DNA from: Petrolisthes cinctipes
Taxonomy: Eukaryota > Arthropoda > Malacostraca > Decapoda > Porcellanidae
DNA length: 64,000 nucleotides
NCBI GenBank assembly: GCA_033782935.1
Contig: JAWQEG010001349.1
Span: 126,501-190,500, forward strand
Direction of reading: 5' to 3'
Each line of letters begins with the position of its first letter. The stretch's first letter is position 1. The position numbers and the translations under genes were made by a program. Shown here piece after piece: positions 34,638-46,060 of this stretch. The notes beneath the pieces are model-generated. The model saw only the letters and a list, made by a program, of their open reading frames with translations. It was not told where the DNA came from and did no database searches.

Positions 34638-37600
34638 CTGTAGGACACAACCATTATTACTGACCCTATCAACCACACCTTTCATATACAGTACACACTC
34701 ATACTCTCATACTCATTCACCCTAATACTCACCACTCACCACCATAACACACACTCTTATACTCACTACACACAACATGACACATACCCTTATACTCACT
34801 ACACACCACCATGACACACATCCTTATACTCATGACACACACCCTTATACTCACTACACACCACCATGACACTCTTATACTCACTATACACCACCATGAC
34901 ACACACCCTTATACTGAATACACACCACCATGACACACACTCTTATACTCACTACACACCACAATGACACACACTCTTATACTCACTACACACACCCTAA
35001 TACTCACTACACACCCTTATACTCACTATACACACCACCATGACACACACTCTTATACTCACTACACACCACCATGACACACACCCTTGTACTAACTACA
35101 CACCACCATGACACACACCCTTATACTCACTATACACACACCCTTATACTAACTACACACCACCATAACACACACCCTTATACTCACTATACACCACCAT
35201 GACACACACTCTTATACTCACTACACACCACCATGACACACACTCATACTCAATATACACACCCTTATGCTCACTACACACAGCCATGACACACACCCTT
35301 ATACTCACTACACACAACCATGACACACACTCTTATACTCACTACACACTCTTATATTCACTACACACACCCGTATACTCACTACACTCACTCTTATACT
35401 CACTACACACACACTTATACTCACTACACACACACTTATACTCACTACACACACCCATATACTCACTACACACCACCATGACACACACCCTTATACTCAC
35501 TACACACCACCATGACACACACCCTTATATTCAATACACACACCATCAGACACCCTTATAATCACCATACCACCATAACTTACACACTCTTTTACTCACC
35601 ACACCCTAACTTTCACACCCTCCTGCTCACTACACACACCCTTATACTCACTACTCAACTACTTTCCTAATCATTACACACACCTTTATACTCACTACAC
35701 ACACTACTTTCCTAATTACTATGCACACCCTTATACACATTACATACACCATTATAACTCACACACTCACCTACTCACTACACACACTACTTTCATATTC
35801 ACTACACACACCCTTATACTCACTACATACACCCTTATACTTACTACACACACCCATCTACTCACTATACACACCCTTATACTCACTACATACACCATTA
35901 TAACACACACACCTACTCACTACACACCACACCCTTATACTTACTACATACACCAATATAACTCACACACACACCTACTCACTACATACACCACTATAAC
36001 ACACACACACCTACTCACTACACACACTTTCTTATACTCACTACACACACCACCATAACTCACACACTCACTATACACTCTTATACTCACTACACACACC
36101 ACTATAACTCACACACACACACCTACTCACAATTACTCTCATAACTTTTTCAGAAATACCACATGACCACAACCACACCTCTCCCACTACTTATCAAACA
36201 CACACCACATCTCACCAATATTCCCACACTCAGTGGTAGAAATTAGACTCAGTAAAATATTAACTATGAACTTACTGGCAGGGTGAGGGTCTCAGGGGGT
36301 AGATTTTGGTTCTGGAGGCAGTGGAAGTGAAAAAACTTATCTTCTAGGGTCACTGTGAAGTAGATGTGGTCATTCTGGTTCCCCCTATTATCTGGCTTCA
36401 CTTCCTCAAGTTCCTCAAACTGTAGAGAAAGGAAAGCAACTGTGTAGTGATAATACATGATGTTGGAATGGATAGTACTGTAGAGACAATACAATACAAA
36501 AATGTGTTTAGAGTACACACTACAGATAAGACTGTGGATGAAGTATATACCATATATTATTAGTGAACAGTGTGACTGCCATAACAACACTGTACTATTA
36601 CTACTGGTGATGGTAGTGAGGTGGCACAGTACAGGTAGTGAGTTGGAACAATAGAAATGGGATTGTAAAGGTAGCAAGATGAGTAAAAATTCTAATAATA
36701 ATAATAATAATAAATATGACTAACAATATAAACTTACTATATTGTCATTTAAAAGGATATCGACTTTGTCCATAATAGGTAGAGTCATATCACTCAGTTG
36801 GTTAGTGTGTTGTGTAGCATCAGCCTCACCATCAACCATCATCAAAGCCTTATTTGTCACATCACGGACCTGTTGATATATAAAATATTGTTGTTTTAAC
36901 TTTATGTAAAGTGGAAGCTTTAATAATGAGTGAAAGTAAAGTATAAAAACAAATGCCTGCTGGACCAGAAAGACCTTGTAGTCACAAAGGACAAGAAGAC
37001 AGAGAGGAGGGACTACAAGTAAGAAGGAATAAAAAGGAAATGAGGGATAGTTGAAGAAATGAGATGGAATGGTTGGGGTCCAAAGGGGCGCCCAAACCCT
37101 TAAAGTACCGATCATATCACTGTATGCAATACCTACCTATGGGTTACTTTCAGTGAATATTGAAATGGTCTCAGTATAGGCCAGATGAATATTGATTAAC
37201 TTGAGTATATATTAAACTACTTAACAATTCTTTGTACTTAACCTTTTTTTGTTAATAAAAGATTGAAAAGATTATTAATGAAAAAATATGAAGGTAAATT
37301 TCCATGAATTAACTCCATTACATCAAAATTTACAATGTATTCTGTTATAGAGGACAATTCGAATGATTTCATAAACAACATGAGGAAATCCCACACTGGT
37401 ACAGTTGGGGAACAAAGTATCTGAACACCGTTGGCGGCTTCTGGTAACAATGCCAGGGATAAACACGATAGCAATAGACAAAATTTATCCATTACGACAT
37501 AACGATAACTGATATTGGGAGACTTCGACCAACCACAGACAGTGAAATAAAAGTTATCATTTAATTCATAAATACTTTCTCTCACTGAGGTGTTTCCTTA

Positions 37601-39516
37601 TGGGGCTGTTGCCAGAAGCTACCAACAGTGTTCAGATACATTATCCCCCAACTGTACATTAAATATATTGGTCAATACACTTGTATTTTACCACTATGGA
37701 GTTTCTACACTGGGTCTCAAAACACAAATGACACAGAGAGAAATGTAAGAAAGGAAATAAAAACTTTGCATTCGTAATTTAGGAAGTTCAAATTTGAAAT
37801 ATCACTCAAACCTCGAACATCAATTAAAGAGTTACAACATATATATACCAAGTACTGTATTACACATTTTTACTTTATTATTGGCTTATTAAATATAACA
37901 ATTATCCATTGATAATTAATTCTGTTCTCAATTAGGGCTAACAGATAATAACAGTATTGTAAATGAATCCAAACTAATGTTGTTGATGAAGCGGTTGTTG
38001 TGCTGTAAGACATACATTTAGGAAAGCTGAGGTAATATACTCTATGGATGGCCTTAACAGTACTAATATTAAAGATTTAGTGTATGGATGGTGTATATAG
38101 AAGTACTGTATGTGTGTGGCATATGTATAAAGTAACATCAGATATGTAAATCTATATCAGAGTATGAAGTAAGAACTGACCGACCATCTTAACAACATAG
38201 TGCCGATTCCACAGTGCTTTGTTTTGGTTTGCAAGCACCCTAACGAAATGTACTGAACTATGTAAATGACTCCTGAGTGACTCATTGGTTGAATTTGATG
38301 ACTCCACTATCAAACTATGGTAATAATGGAATTACCCGACAGATTTTGTGGATATGGATACTGAGTTTGTTGGATATAATTAAGACTGACATGTGTGGTT
38401 GGTTGGGGAGCATCATAACAAACCAAAGCCACTGTGGAATTGGCCCTAAAACTGACAAGTGTGGTTGGGGAGAATCATAACAAACCAAAGCCACTGTGCA
38501 ATTGGCCCATTGAGAGAGTAAATGTTTAGTATGGTTTTAAATACCTTCTTGCTAGTGGTGACTGTAATGACATCTGGGAAGAGTTCTTGGCACTTCTTCT
38601 TCCATTCCTGATCTTCGTCCGTGCAGTGGCAAGTTTGGTTGATAACTTGAAAAGCCTCCTCTCCATTGGTGATGCCCTGGATCCTCCTTTGTGTAGCCTT
38701 CATCTTTTCCACTATTTCTTTTCCATTTCCTACAAGGGTTTTTATCCTACAGTCTTCCTGGTTAAGGAGGTCCAAGGCAGACTTGTTTTGTGTTCTCAGT
38801 TTCTCAATATTTTGGATGTGTTGTTCTTGCCAATCCGCTAGTTGTTTCCTGTACTGTATAAGATGGGACTGTAAATTTTCACTGTCCTCTACTACAGAAT
38901 CCATAATGGTATTCTGTTCCAGTACAAGTTTCTTCAGAGAAGGTGTGATGGTTGTACCAGGCCCTGTTGTGTTTTGGGAGGGTTTAGGTAAAGTTAATGA
39001 CTTAACGTACTTTACCAAAGTCTCAACTGTATAGTTGACAGGAAATTGATTAATATTCTCTGTCTTAAATACACTCTGACAACTAGGACAAGTAAGGCTC
39101 CTTGTTGTCATCATCACCTTTATACATTCTGTACAAAAGGTGTGACCACAGGGGAGTGTGCGAGGCCGGCGCTCTGTGTCATCAAACAGAGTGAAACAAA
39201 CACCACACTCTGCTGGGTTGTTCTGTGGTGGAAACATGTCACTACTTAGAACCAGTTTACATACAACTCACTAAATAGAATACAGTACACACAAGTCAAC
39301 AAACTTACTTAAGAGTTAAAAGTACACATTACCTTATAGATTAATAATGCAAAACAACACTTCAATTTCTAATGAATTTCCTCCTTTGTATTCCTTGTAG
39401 ATATTATATTATAATACATATATTATATAAAGTTACCTGTGGAAAACCTCCATCATTGCCTTCAGCCCCTGGAGCTGTAGGTTCCTGTTTGATACCTGTG
39501 TCCTTGGTGTCCATAC
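34167..39516 (-). CDS. RING - helical linker - cyclophilin-like protein, five exons
   Basis: Predicted exons on the minus strand are 39516-39437, 39222-38545, 36869-36738, 36419-36276 and 34637-34167. All introns have GT...AG borders and all fall between codons (phase 0), giving about 500 residues from the ATG at 39514 to the TAG at 34167. The protein has a short acidic leader, a C3HC4 RING finger, a long helical region and a C-terminal cyclophilin-like fold. RING proteins normally act as E3 ubiquitin ligases; this role is inferred from the domain. A strong acceptor (pyrimidine tract then CAG) lies two bases before the ATG, so at least one more upstream exon probably exists to the right, beyond the gypsy element. 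The frame is clean across all exons, unlike every transposon here. Confidence 0.85.
34690..36160. repeat. Intronic minisatellite, ACACACC-CTTATACTCACT units
   Basis: About 1.4 kb of variable units, mostly 20-36 bases, built from CACTACACACCACCATGACA and CACACCCTTATACT. It fills nearly all of the intron between the last two exons of the RING/cyclophilin-like gene. Open frames through it are Thr/His/Tyr/Leu repeats and not genes. Confidence 0.95.
36276..36419 (-). CDS. RING/cyclophilin-like gene, fourth recognised exon
   Basis: 48 codons starting FEELEEVKPDNRGNQNDHIY after TTTCTCTACAG and ending ETLTLP before GTAAGTTC. It has a beta-rich look (YFTVTLEDKFFHFHC) and links the helical region to the cyclophilin-like part. 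Confidence 0.8.
36738..36869 (-). CDS. RING/cyclophilin-like gene, third recognised exon
   Basis: 44 codons starting VRDVTNKALMM after TATCAACAG and ending DILLNDNI before GTAAGTTT. The sequence looks helical and probably extends the linker. It has no named domain. Confidence 0.8.
37402..37654. mobile_element. MITE D (TA target) in intron of RING gene
   Basis: TA at 37400-37401 and 37655-37656. The left end CAGTTGGGGAACAAAGTATC and the inverse right end CAGTTGGGGGATAATGTATC match for about 48 bases. No coding capacity; the open frame at 37238-37585 runs across it and is rejected. Confidence 0.82.
38202..38508. mobile_element. MITE family G, copy 2, in intron of RING gene
   Basis: The left end GCCGATTCCACAGTGCTTTG runs to GCAAGCACCCTAAC. 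The right end carries two units of about 62 bases, each with AAACTGACAAGTGTGGTTGG-like sequence and AACAAACCAAAGCCACTGTG. Its right end lies about 37 bases from the donor of the RING exon. Confidence 0.75.
38545..39222 (-). CDS. RING/cyclophilin-like gene, RING and coiled-coil exon
   Basis: 226 codons. It opens after CCACCACAG with NNPAECGVC. The RING is C-x2-C-x15-C-x1-H-x2-C-x2-C-x11-C-x2-C, a standard C3HC4 cross-brace binding two zinc ions. After it comes a Lys/Leu-rich helical stretch (about 38640-38950) with QYRKQLADWQEQHIQNIEKL, typical of TRIM-like coiled coils, and a CHC cluster near its end. The donor is AAG|GTATTT at 38544. An ATG just upstream of the acceptor (39237) is in frame but would lie in the intron if the exon starts as chosen. 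Confidence 0.85.
39437..39516 (-). CDS. RING/cyclophilin-like gene, first recognised coding exon
   Basis: Encodes MDTKDTGIKQEPTAPGAEGN and six more residues, ending at CAG|GTAACT. The acceptor CTTCCTCCCTCAG precedes it, so it is not the transcription start. It is an acidic, probably disordered leader. Confidence 0.72.
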
Positions 39517-39624
39517 CTGAGGGAGGAAGGTGGTTACATTCTTGGCAGTTCACATGATAAAGAAATGGAAAAAAGTGGATGGTATATATGAAGATAATTC
39601 AAAGTCAGGCTGACTGACAACGCA

Positions 39625-40209
39625 CATATGATGGTAAGGAAGCCCTTACGTTACTACTCGGGTGAACAGACTCCAGAATACATGGTACAGTTTATTGGTA
39701 ATACAAGGGGATGCAGAACATGTAAGTATACGGGAGGCCAGCCTGTCGTGTAGTGTCGTGGAGAGTCCGTAGTTGCTGTGGAGCGTCTGTAGTTGCCGTG
39801 AAGAGTGGTGAAGGCTTGAACAACACGTGTGGTTTCAGCGAGAACACGTGTTTGTGGCAGGTGGACGACGGAAACGGGACAGGGCAGGACCTCTTAGTAC
39901 TGGAGCTAGTGGTATAGTCTGTCTTCCAGCGGCCAGCGGCCCCCTTTTATCTCGTCGGCCACTGTCCCGGATGTTGCGTCCCTCACGTGACTTTCTCACC
40001 TGGTGCAGGTGTGCGGCTTGGTGAATCATTGCCCTGGAAGGACTGTGGTCAGACTGCCCGAGTTCCCAAGGGAGGATGAACCTGTCTGGCCAGGGGATTA
40101 GTGTACTCGCCACGTCTGTAGGCTGGATGGTGGTAGAGGTGCGGCCCAGACAAAGGGTAGAGGTGCGGCAACGACAAAGGGAAGGAGTGGCGCACATGGC
40201 ACCACTACA
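39625..40209 (-). repeat. Gypsy 3' LTR
   Basis: Aligns with 46591-47165. The outer end is about 110 bases from the start of the RING/cyclophilin gene's ATG exon. Its left border is approximate by a few bases because the LTR ends have diverged. Confidence 0.85.
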
Positions 40210-40235
40210 GTACCCCCCCCTCCCCCCAATGGAAT
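40210..40235 (-). promoter_or_regulatory. Polypurine tract of gypsy element
   Basis: Read on the minus strand: GGGGGGAGGGGGGGGTAC directly before the 3' LTR start. It would prime plus-strand DNA synthesis. Confidence 0.8.
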
Positions 40236-40438
40236 GATTTTTTTTTTCAAGGGGGAGGGTAGGGTGTACAATCCATAATCATACAATAGACATAGAAAAA
40301 AAAATAACAATATACAATACGTCAAAGGGCAAATATAATTAGATATCACAACTCAAATAATGAATGAATGCCATACAGAAATGTACGGGTATAGTGTGGA
40401 TTGTAGGAGTGGGAGCCAAGGTAAGTGTGTGTCAATTA

Positions 40439-41549
40439 CTAGTAGGGGGAGTGTGTGTCAAGAGGTGTGTGGAGTGCATGAGTGTCTGCGTTGTGTACCA
40501 CTGCCACGTATTTCGCCGGGCATCTTATAATACGCCCCGAACGAGACGTGAATCTATCAGGGACCATAACGGGCTCATCGTCCCACCTCTCCTGTTGTGG
40601 AGGCGGAGGTGTATCCGGGCGAGGTGAAGGCGAGCGCTGGCGAGGAGGGCTGGTGGGACAAGGAGGAGTGGCTGGTATGATGTGGATGACAGGAAGCACT
40701 TCCTGAGTGAGACTAGAAACACATAATTCAATGTAGGCAGGTGTGGGTTGGGCTTGTAGAGGCAGGGATAAAGGTAGGGTGGGTTCAGGTACAGGGGAGG
40801 TAACGGGATGGGGAGGGGGGGAGCGTGGGACTGACGGTAGAGGTAAAGAGTTCAGGTAAGTCAGGATCAGGTGTGGTGATGTTAGGAGGAGAGGCAGGAT
40901 TGGGGCTAAGGGAGGAGATAGGTTCCTGGGGGTAAGGTGTATCAGGGAGGGGGGAAGGAGGTGGAATGACGGGTACAGGAATGTAGTCGGTGATAGGAGT
41001 GGAGGGGGTATGGAGGGAGGAGGTGATGTAATTGGTGAAGGAAGGGTAGGAATGGTAAGGTGAATTAGTTGACGTGTGAGAGGAGGTACCTGCGCTGTGG
41101 AGTGTCAGTAGTGGAGGCGTGAGTAGGTAGGGTGGAGTGTGGGTGAGGAATGAGGTATGTCGTAGAGGTTGCAGGTGGTTGTGTAGGTATGTATGGTGTT
41201 GCGTATGGTGTAGGCAAAAGCGGTGGCCGGTGTGATGAGGTAAGTATATGGGGCACGTATAAGGCGTGGCGAATGGGAGGTGTGGTGTGAGTATGCGTGG
41301 GTGTGGCTGGATGCGCATGGGCTGTAGCAAGTGGCGCGGTGTGGGCAGGTTTTACCAGCTCCCAGGACGTGACATTAAGCTTACCGCATACCTGTAGCGT
41401 AACAGGTGCGTCCGCCCTGGAGAGTACGGGATGTGTGCTGGAGTGGAGCTCGATGGGAGTCCGTATGTAGGAGTAATGAAGGAGCGGTGTTGAGGTCAGG
41501 TGGTAAGTACGTGTGCCTTGTTTGTCGGCGCGTACGTGTAGGTGAGGCG
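40439..41549 (-). pseudogene. Gypsy pol C-terminal tail region
   Basis: Frame pieces 40439-40699 and 40785-41549 are Pro/Thr/His-rich and low in complexity. The last part reads VPDRFTSRSGRIIRCPAKYV, the usual end of this group's pol proteins (a TRSGR-type motif). Between are stops and shifts. Confidence 0.6.
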
Positions 41550-42310
41550 TTACCAAGTCCGTTTGAGGGCAGGAAGGAAGCTGAGGCTGGAGGTGTCTGT
41601 CTCGGCAGACACGAGCTGGCCAGGGAGACGAAGGTCCTCGCCGAAGACAAGCTCCGTTAGTGAATGATTGAGGTCCTCCTTCAGCGTAGTCCGGATGGTA
41701 AGGAGGACGAGAGGAAGCGTGTTAGTCCATTGATCTGGCTGGAGTGCTCGGAACGTATCCTTCAAGCGGGCGATGAAATATTTCGACCATACCGTTGCTC
41801 GCAGGTTGGTAAGCGGTGGTCTGTTGTCGGTGCGTCCCCAATAATTTCAGCATGTCCTGACAAGCCTTGGATTCAAACTGGGTGCCTTGGTCAGTAACGA
41901 TTACTGCTGGGGGACCAAAGTTAGAAACCCAGTTGCTGAGGAAGTGGCAGGCGGTGCCTTCAGCGGTGATGTCAAACGTCGGGATGGCCGTACACCACTG
42001 TGTCGTCCTATCCACACATGTCAGGAGGTAACGGTATCCTCAGGATGAGGGGAGAGGGCCAACGATGTTGACATACACCGTGTGAAATCTGCTAGAAGGA
42101 ACGGTGAACTCGTGTAATGGTGGGCGTGTATATTGACCCACCTTAGCGCGCTGACAGGGATGGCACGCTGACATTCAATCCTTGATCTGCTTTCTCATTC
42201 CGGGCCAGACTGCACGCCGACTAATAAGGCGGAGTGTACCTGCAATCTCCAGGTGGTTGATGGAGTGATAATGGTTGAATACAGTTTCTCTGAAAAGCTC
42301 AGGAATATAA
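41550..42310 (-). pseudogene. Gypsy integrase region
   Basis: Reading leftward: an HHCC finger (His pair near 42255-42275; CHPCQRAKVGQ near 42150), then YVNIVGPLP (about 42060-42090), where the first catalytic Asp is replaced by Asn, VTDQGTQFES (about 41880) with the second Asp, and NGMVEIFHRPLE (about 41795) with the Glu. TGA stops occur near 42173 and at 42040. A further segment with WTNTLPLVLLTIRTTLKED ends this part near 41550. Confidence 0.85.
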
Positions 42311-42799
42311 GGGCATGGAGTGCTGCAGGATGTCACACCAGACTTGCGTTGTAGTGTCAGGTGCCGTTATGCGTTCAAGGCCAGTGTCGCCCACCAGGAG
42401 TTCCAGGAGACGAGTGTCTGTTTGTTGGGCGTGAGCGAGTGCAGTGTAGTCCAGAGGAGGAATGCGTTGTATCGTCGCGATGAGTGGTTGTGACAGCAGT
42501 GCCCTTGAGAGTGCGTCAGCCACGGCATTGTCTTCTCCCCGCATGTGCTGGATATCAGTGGTAAATTCTGAAATGAAAGCGAGGTGGCAAGTGACACGCG
42601 GTGACCAGCTAGCATCCAGTTGGTTCATTGCTGTCGTCAAAGGTTTGTGGTCCGAGTGTATGTGCAAAGCCCTACCTCCCAAGAAGTGGCGGAAGTGTTT
42701 CACGGCATCATGCATGGCCACCAACTCCCTGTTAAAGGCGCTGTATTTCCTCTGTGGTGGCTCGAGACGTTTACTGAAGAATGGGATGGGTTTCAGCAC
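42299..42799 (-). pseudogene. Gypsy RNase H region
   Basis: Contains PIPFFSKRLEPPQRKYSAFN, RELVAMHDAVKHFRHFLGGR with the catalytic Glu, HSDHKPLT with an Asp and GEDNAVADALSR with the last Asp. The linker to integrase follows. This domain removes genomic RNA after minus-strand synthesis. The frame is open for 166 codons. Confidence 0.88.
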
Positions 42800-42899
42800 G
42801 CCATCTACTTCCTGCTGTAGAACCGCTCCTATGGCGTCGTTGGAGCATCAGTGTACATGGAAGTAGGTGCGTGGGGCATGGGTATGCAAGGAGAGTGGA

Positions 42900-43806
42900 G
42901 TCAGCCAGTTTCGTTTTAACCTCTCTGAAGGTGGACTCTGCTGCAGGGTTCCAAATGAGTTTTTTTTTGGGAAGCCTTCTTAAAACCCTTCAGGAGGTCG
43001 TGGAGTGGGGCGAGTGTCGATGTGGCTTGGGAGATAAAGCAATGGTAGTAATTAACCACCCCTAAGAACTCCCTAAGTTTCCTGGCAGTGGTAGGGAGCG
43101 GAAACTCACGAACGGCCTCCACCTTCTGTGGGAGAGGAGTTATTCCCTTCGGGGTGATGAGGTGGCCGAGAAAATCTAGGTGGTCTGCCCCGATAATGCA
43201 CTTTGATGGGTGTATCTTGAGTCCGTTGTCTTGCAGGTGGGTGAACTGTTCCCGAAGATGTTACTGGTGCTGTGAATGGTTGCCTGAAGCAATGAGGATG
43301 TCGTCGATATACACCACTACATAATCAAGGCCGCGAAGCACCTTATCCATATACCTCTGGAATGTCTGCACCACGTTCCGTAGGCCGAAGTTCATTACAG
43401 GGAATTTGTATAGACTGAAGGGCGTTGTAATGGCAGTTTTCTTGATATCCTGCTCTACCACAGGGATTGGGTTGAAAGCCCAGACGAGGTCAATTTTAGA
43501 AAATATTGCACACCCTTGGAGCTTCGAGTGAAAGTCTAGGACGTGCGGAACAGGGTACCTGTCAGGGATTGTAACTGCATTGCGGGCCCTGTAATTTCCG
43601 CATGCCCTCCATTCTCCTTCCTGCTGTTTGGGTACCATTTGGATTGGTGACAAACACATGCCGTCAGATGGTCTGGCTACACCTTGTTTGATCACATGGA
43701 ACTCCCGTTTGGCAGCCTCGAGTCGTTCTGGGGGCATACGTCGTGGCTTGGCAAAGACAGGAAGGCCCGCCCGTTGTTGTAATGGTGTGGCGAATACCTG
43801 AGTCAT
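42900..43806 (-). pseudogene. Gypsy reverse transcriptase region
   Basis: RT motifs in order: LPVFAKPRRMPPERL-type lead, GNYRARNAVTIPDRYPVPHV, FSKIDLVWAFNPIPV with the first catalytic Asp (usual AYHQIPV altered), GLRNVVQTFQRYMD and YVVVYIDDILIAS (about 43283-43320) with the Asp pair. A stop falls at 43261. The connection to RNase H reads HLDFLGHLITPKGI and LREFLGVVNYYHCFI (42930-43200). Confidence 0.9.
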
Positions 43807-44256
43807 GGATTTGTGGCGAAGTGTCAGTAGAGAGTAGGAGGGGAAATAAAATGTTCGAGTGTGTGATGTGTGTAATGGTAGGTGTTATGCGGCGGCAGTG
43901 TTTGGTGGGGATAGTAGCTCCCGAAGATTGGTGTATGAGTCTGTTACGTTTGGCGTCGATTAGCAAGTCTTGAGCCGAGAGGAAATCCAGACCCAGTATC
44001 GGTGCTTGAACTTCCGCCACGACAAAGGGCCAGACCACGTACTTGTCCTTTAATAGGGTGACACCCATACTCCTGGTACTGTAGTTGGTGATAGGAGATT
44101 GATTTGCTGCGAGGTCATAAGCGGTAGGAGCCTGTCTCTTGCGGTCCTTTTCCATGGGAGGCCCGAGGGGTTGGGTAGAATGCGGGGTGTTGGGCGTGTT
44201 CTTGCCACCACCTCATTCGTTTCCCTGGTTGGCGCGGGGAGGCTGGCGGGTGGCAA
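43807..44256 (-). pseudogene. Gypsy protease remnant
   Basis: The frame shows the C-terminal half of a retropepsin: YDLAANQSPITNYSTRSM, PFVVAEVQAPILGLDFLSAQ and LLIDAKRNRLIH. The DTG/DSG active-site segment and the gag zinc knuckle just upstream are not found; sequence jumps from a CHYHQCFG remnant (about 44320) into a basic Pro-rich stretch. An internal deletion is likely. Confidence 0.75.
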
Positions 44257-44289
44257 GGGACGCCCATTGGCATGGTGGGCGGCAAGTAC

Positions 44290-45473
44290 GGGTAAGGTGC
44301 CGAAACATTGGTGGTAGTGGCAAAGTTGCGTATGTGATGTGTTATTATTGTGATGATGGGATGCAGGGAATGATTGGGATGGTGGTTTGTACTGTTGCAG
44401 GTGTGTTGTGTTATGAGATGTAGGGTAATGTGGTAAAGGTGGGAGAATTCGTGGGGTGGGGGTGAAGTGTTGATGGTAATATTGTGATGGGGATGAGTAC
44501 TGAGGAAGGGAAGACCTGAGTGGGCATAACTGTCCGGGTGTTGTTGTTCATCATAGGTTGGTGAGCATGAGTGGAGGCATGTGTATGAAGTTGATGATGT
44601 GGGTTAGTGGAGGCATGTTGTGAAGTGGGCATATGTTGTTGGGGAAGTGTAGAACTGGAGTGGTATTGATGATTCGAGGGTGATGTGTTGGGTACGTGTG
44701 GTTGAAGGGTTATAGATGGCGTAGCGGTGGGTGAGTGTGTCGTAGCGGTGGGTGTGTATAACTGTTGGTGAGGGTGTGACAGGTGTTGGTAGTGAGATGA
44801 GGAATGTGATAAGTGTTGTGTAGCGGGTGCTGTAGATGCGGGCGTCATGCTGGTGGTGTTGAAGTGGTGGTGCTGCTGTGGTGGGTCACCCTCTGCATAG
44901 ACATTCATAATGGCATCGGCATGTTTGACATATTGCTGTATTGGTAGTTGTAAGTGGGCTTGTAGGTGAAGTTGAACAGTCGCAGGGAAGAGCTTGGAAT
45001 GCCGTATCTTAAGTATTGCATCTGAGAAGTGGTTGCCCGCCTTCTCGTTTAGCTGCTGCATGTAACATAAGACCGCAGACGGGCGGTGGCCATCCAGTTG
45101 GACATCCTCGAGGGCCCTCAGGAATTCATGCTCTGACATACTATGCGAAGAGACAATAGCCTCCTTCAGTGCTTCATAAGATGGGTGGTGAGAGAGTGCA
45201 GTAGGGATAGCGTCGAACACGTTCTCTGGGAGTACTCGGAGGACGGCCTGGAATTTTTGCTCACTCGTGAAGTTCGAGGAGCACCAGAGGGTTTCCATAT
45301 GGCAAAACCACGAATGTACATTGAGTGAGTAGGAGGGAACGTATGATGTCTGTGAAGTGGCGTTATGTGAGGTGGACGTAGTGTGTGTGGAAGTGTTGTG
45401 GGGAGGAGAGTAAGGAAGCGTTAGGTGAAGGTGGGCTAGCTACAACTTGCAAGGCCTGTGATGTGGCGTCCAT
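44290..45473 (-). pseudogene. Gypsy gag
   Basis: A candidate ATG at 45473 (MDATSQALQVVASPPSPN) leads into the main frame (45298 onward) after a frameshift. The capsid-like core has FQAVLRVLPENVFDAIPTAL, HSMSEHEFLRALEDVQLDGH and LNEKAGNHFSDAILKIRHSK. Then comes a His/Thr/Pro/Gln-rich tail of about 150 residues. Gag builds the virus-like particle of the retrotransposon. Confidence 0.85.
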
Positions 45474-45779
45474 GGTGTAGGCGGGAAGTACTGTATGTGG
45501 TGAGGTAATGTACACAGATATGAAAATCGCACCCGGGGCTGGTGTGAGGTATGGGTAAATATGGGTGAAGGTGTGGGGTCACAACAAGCACAGAAATGGG
45601 CCCGAGGGCGAAATACAAATAAAATACAAAAGAATGTGAAAATAATGGGGGTAAGTAGCACTTGGGGTGGTATCACCGAGAGAAAGCATAGAAAGTAAGT
45701 TTAAAATGTACTTAACTTGTTGGCATTGAGTGGGTACTTAAGGATATGCGTAGAGGCGAAAACGTGGATGGAGGCCGTG

Positions 45780-46060
45780 TTGTGGGGCATCAGCAGTGAT
45801 GCACGTAGAATCCTTGTAGAGCACAGCACGTGGTTATAGATGAGTATGTGGGCACGTAGTGAAGAGATAGTGGTGGTGTGCTGCACGTAGAGTAAATGTA
45901 GGCCCGGCACGTGGATGTTGTGTAGCACGTGGGCACGTTGTGGTGTGGGGGTAAGGCAGCGATGCACGTGGAGTCGATGCAGGGCACGGCACGTACGTAT
46001 AGTGGAGCACTTGGGCACGTCGTGAGGAGATAAGTCTGTGATGCACATAGGGTGTTGGAG
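45780..46060 (-). repeat. Gypsy leader: degenerate GCACGT-rich repeats
   Basis: About three imperfect units of roughly 90 bases, each with GATGCACGTRGA, a GGCACGTGG-type block and TGGGCACGT, lie between the 5' LTR and gag. They may be a regulatory or packaging repeat; function unknown. Confidence 0.65.

Noticed and set aside
35199..35903. Thr/His/Tyr/Leu repeat frames
   Set aside because: Products of the intronic minisatellite of a gene on the opposite strand.
37238..37585. 115-codon frame with hydrophobic segments, resembling a membrane protein
   Set aside because: It runs across MITE D and intron sequence of the RING gene; hydrophobicity comes from AT-rich DNA.
40364..41660. Plus-strand frames in the gypsy 3' region and leader
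   Set aside because: They lie opposite the decayed pol tail, are low in complexity and have no domain.
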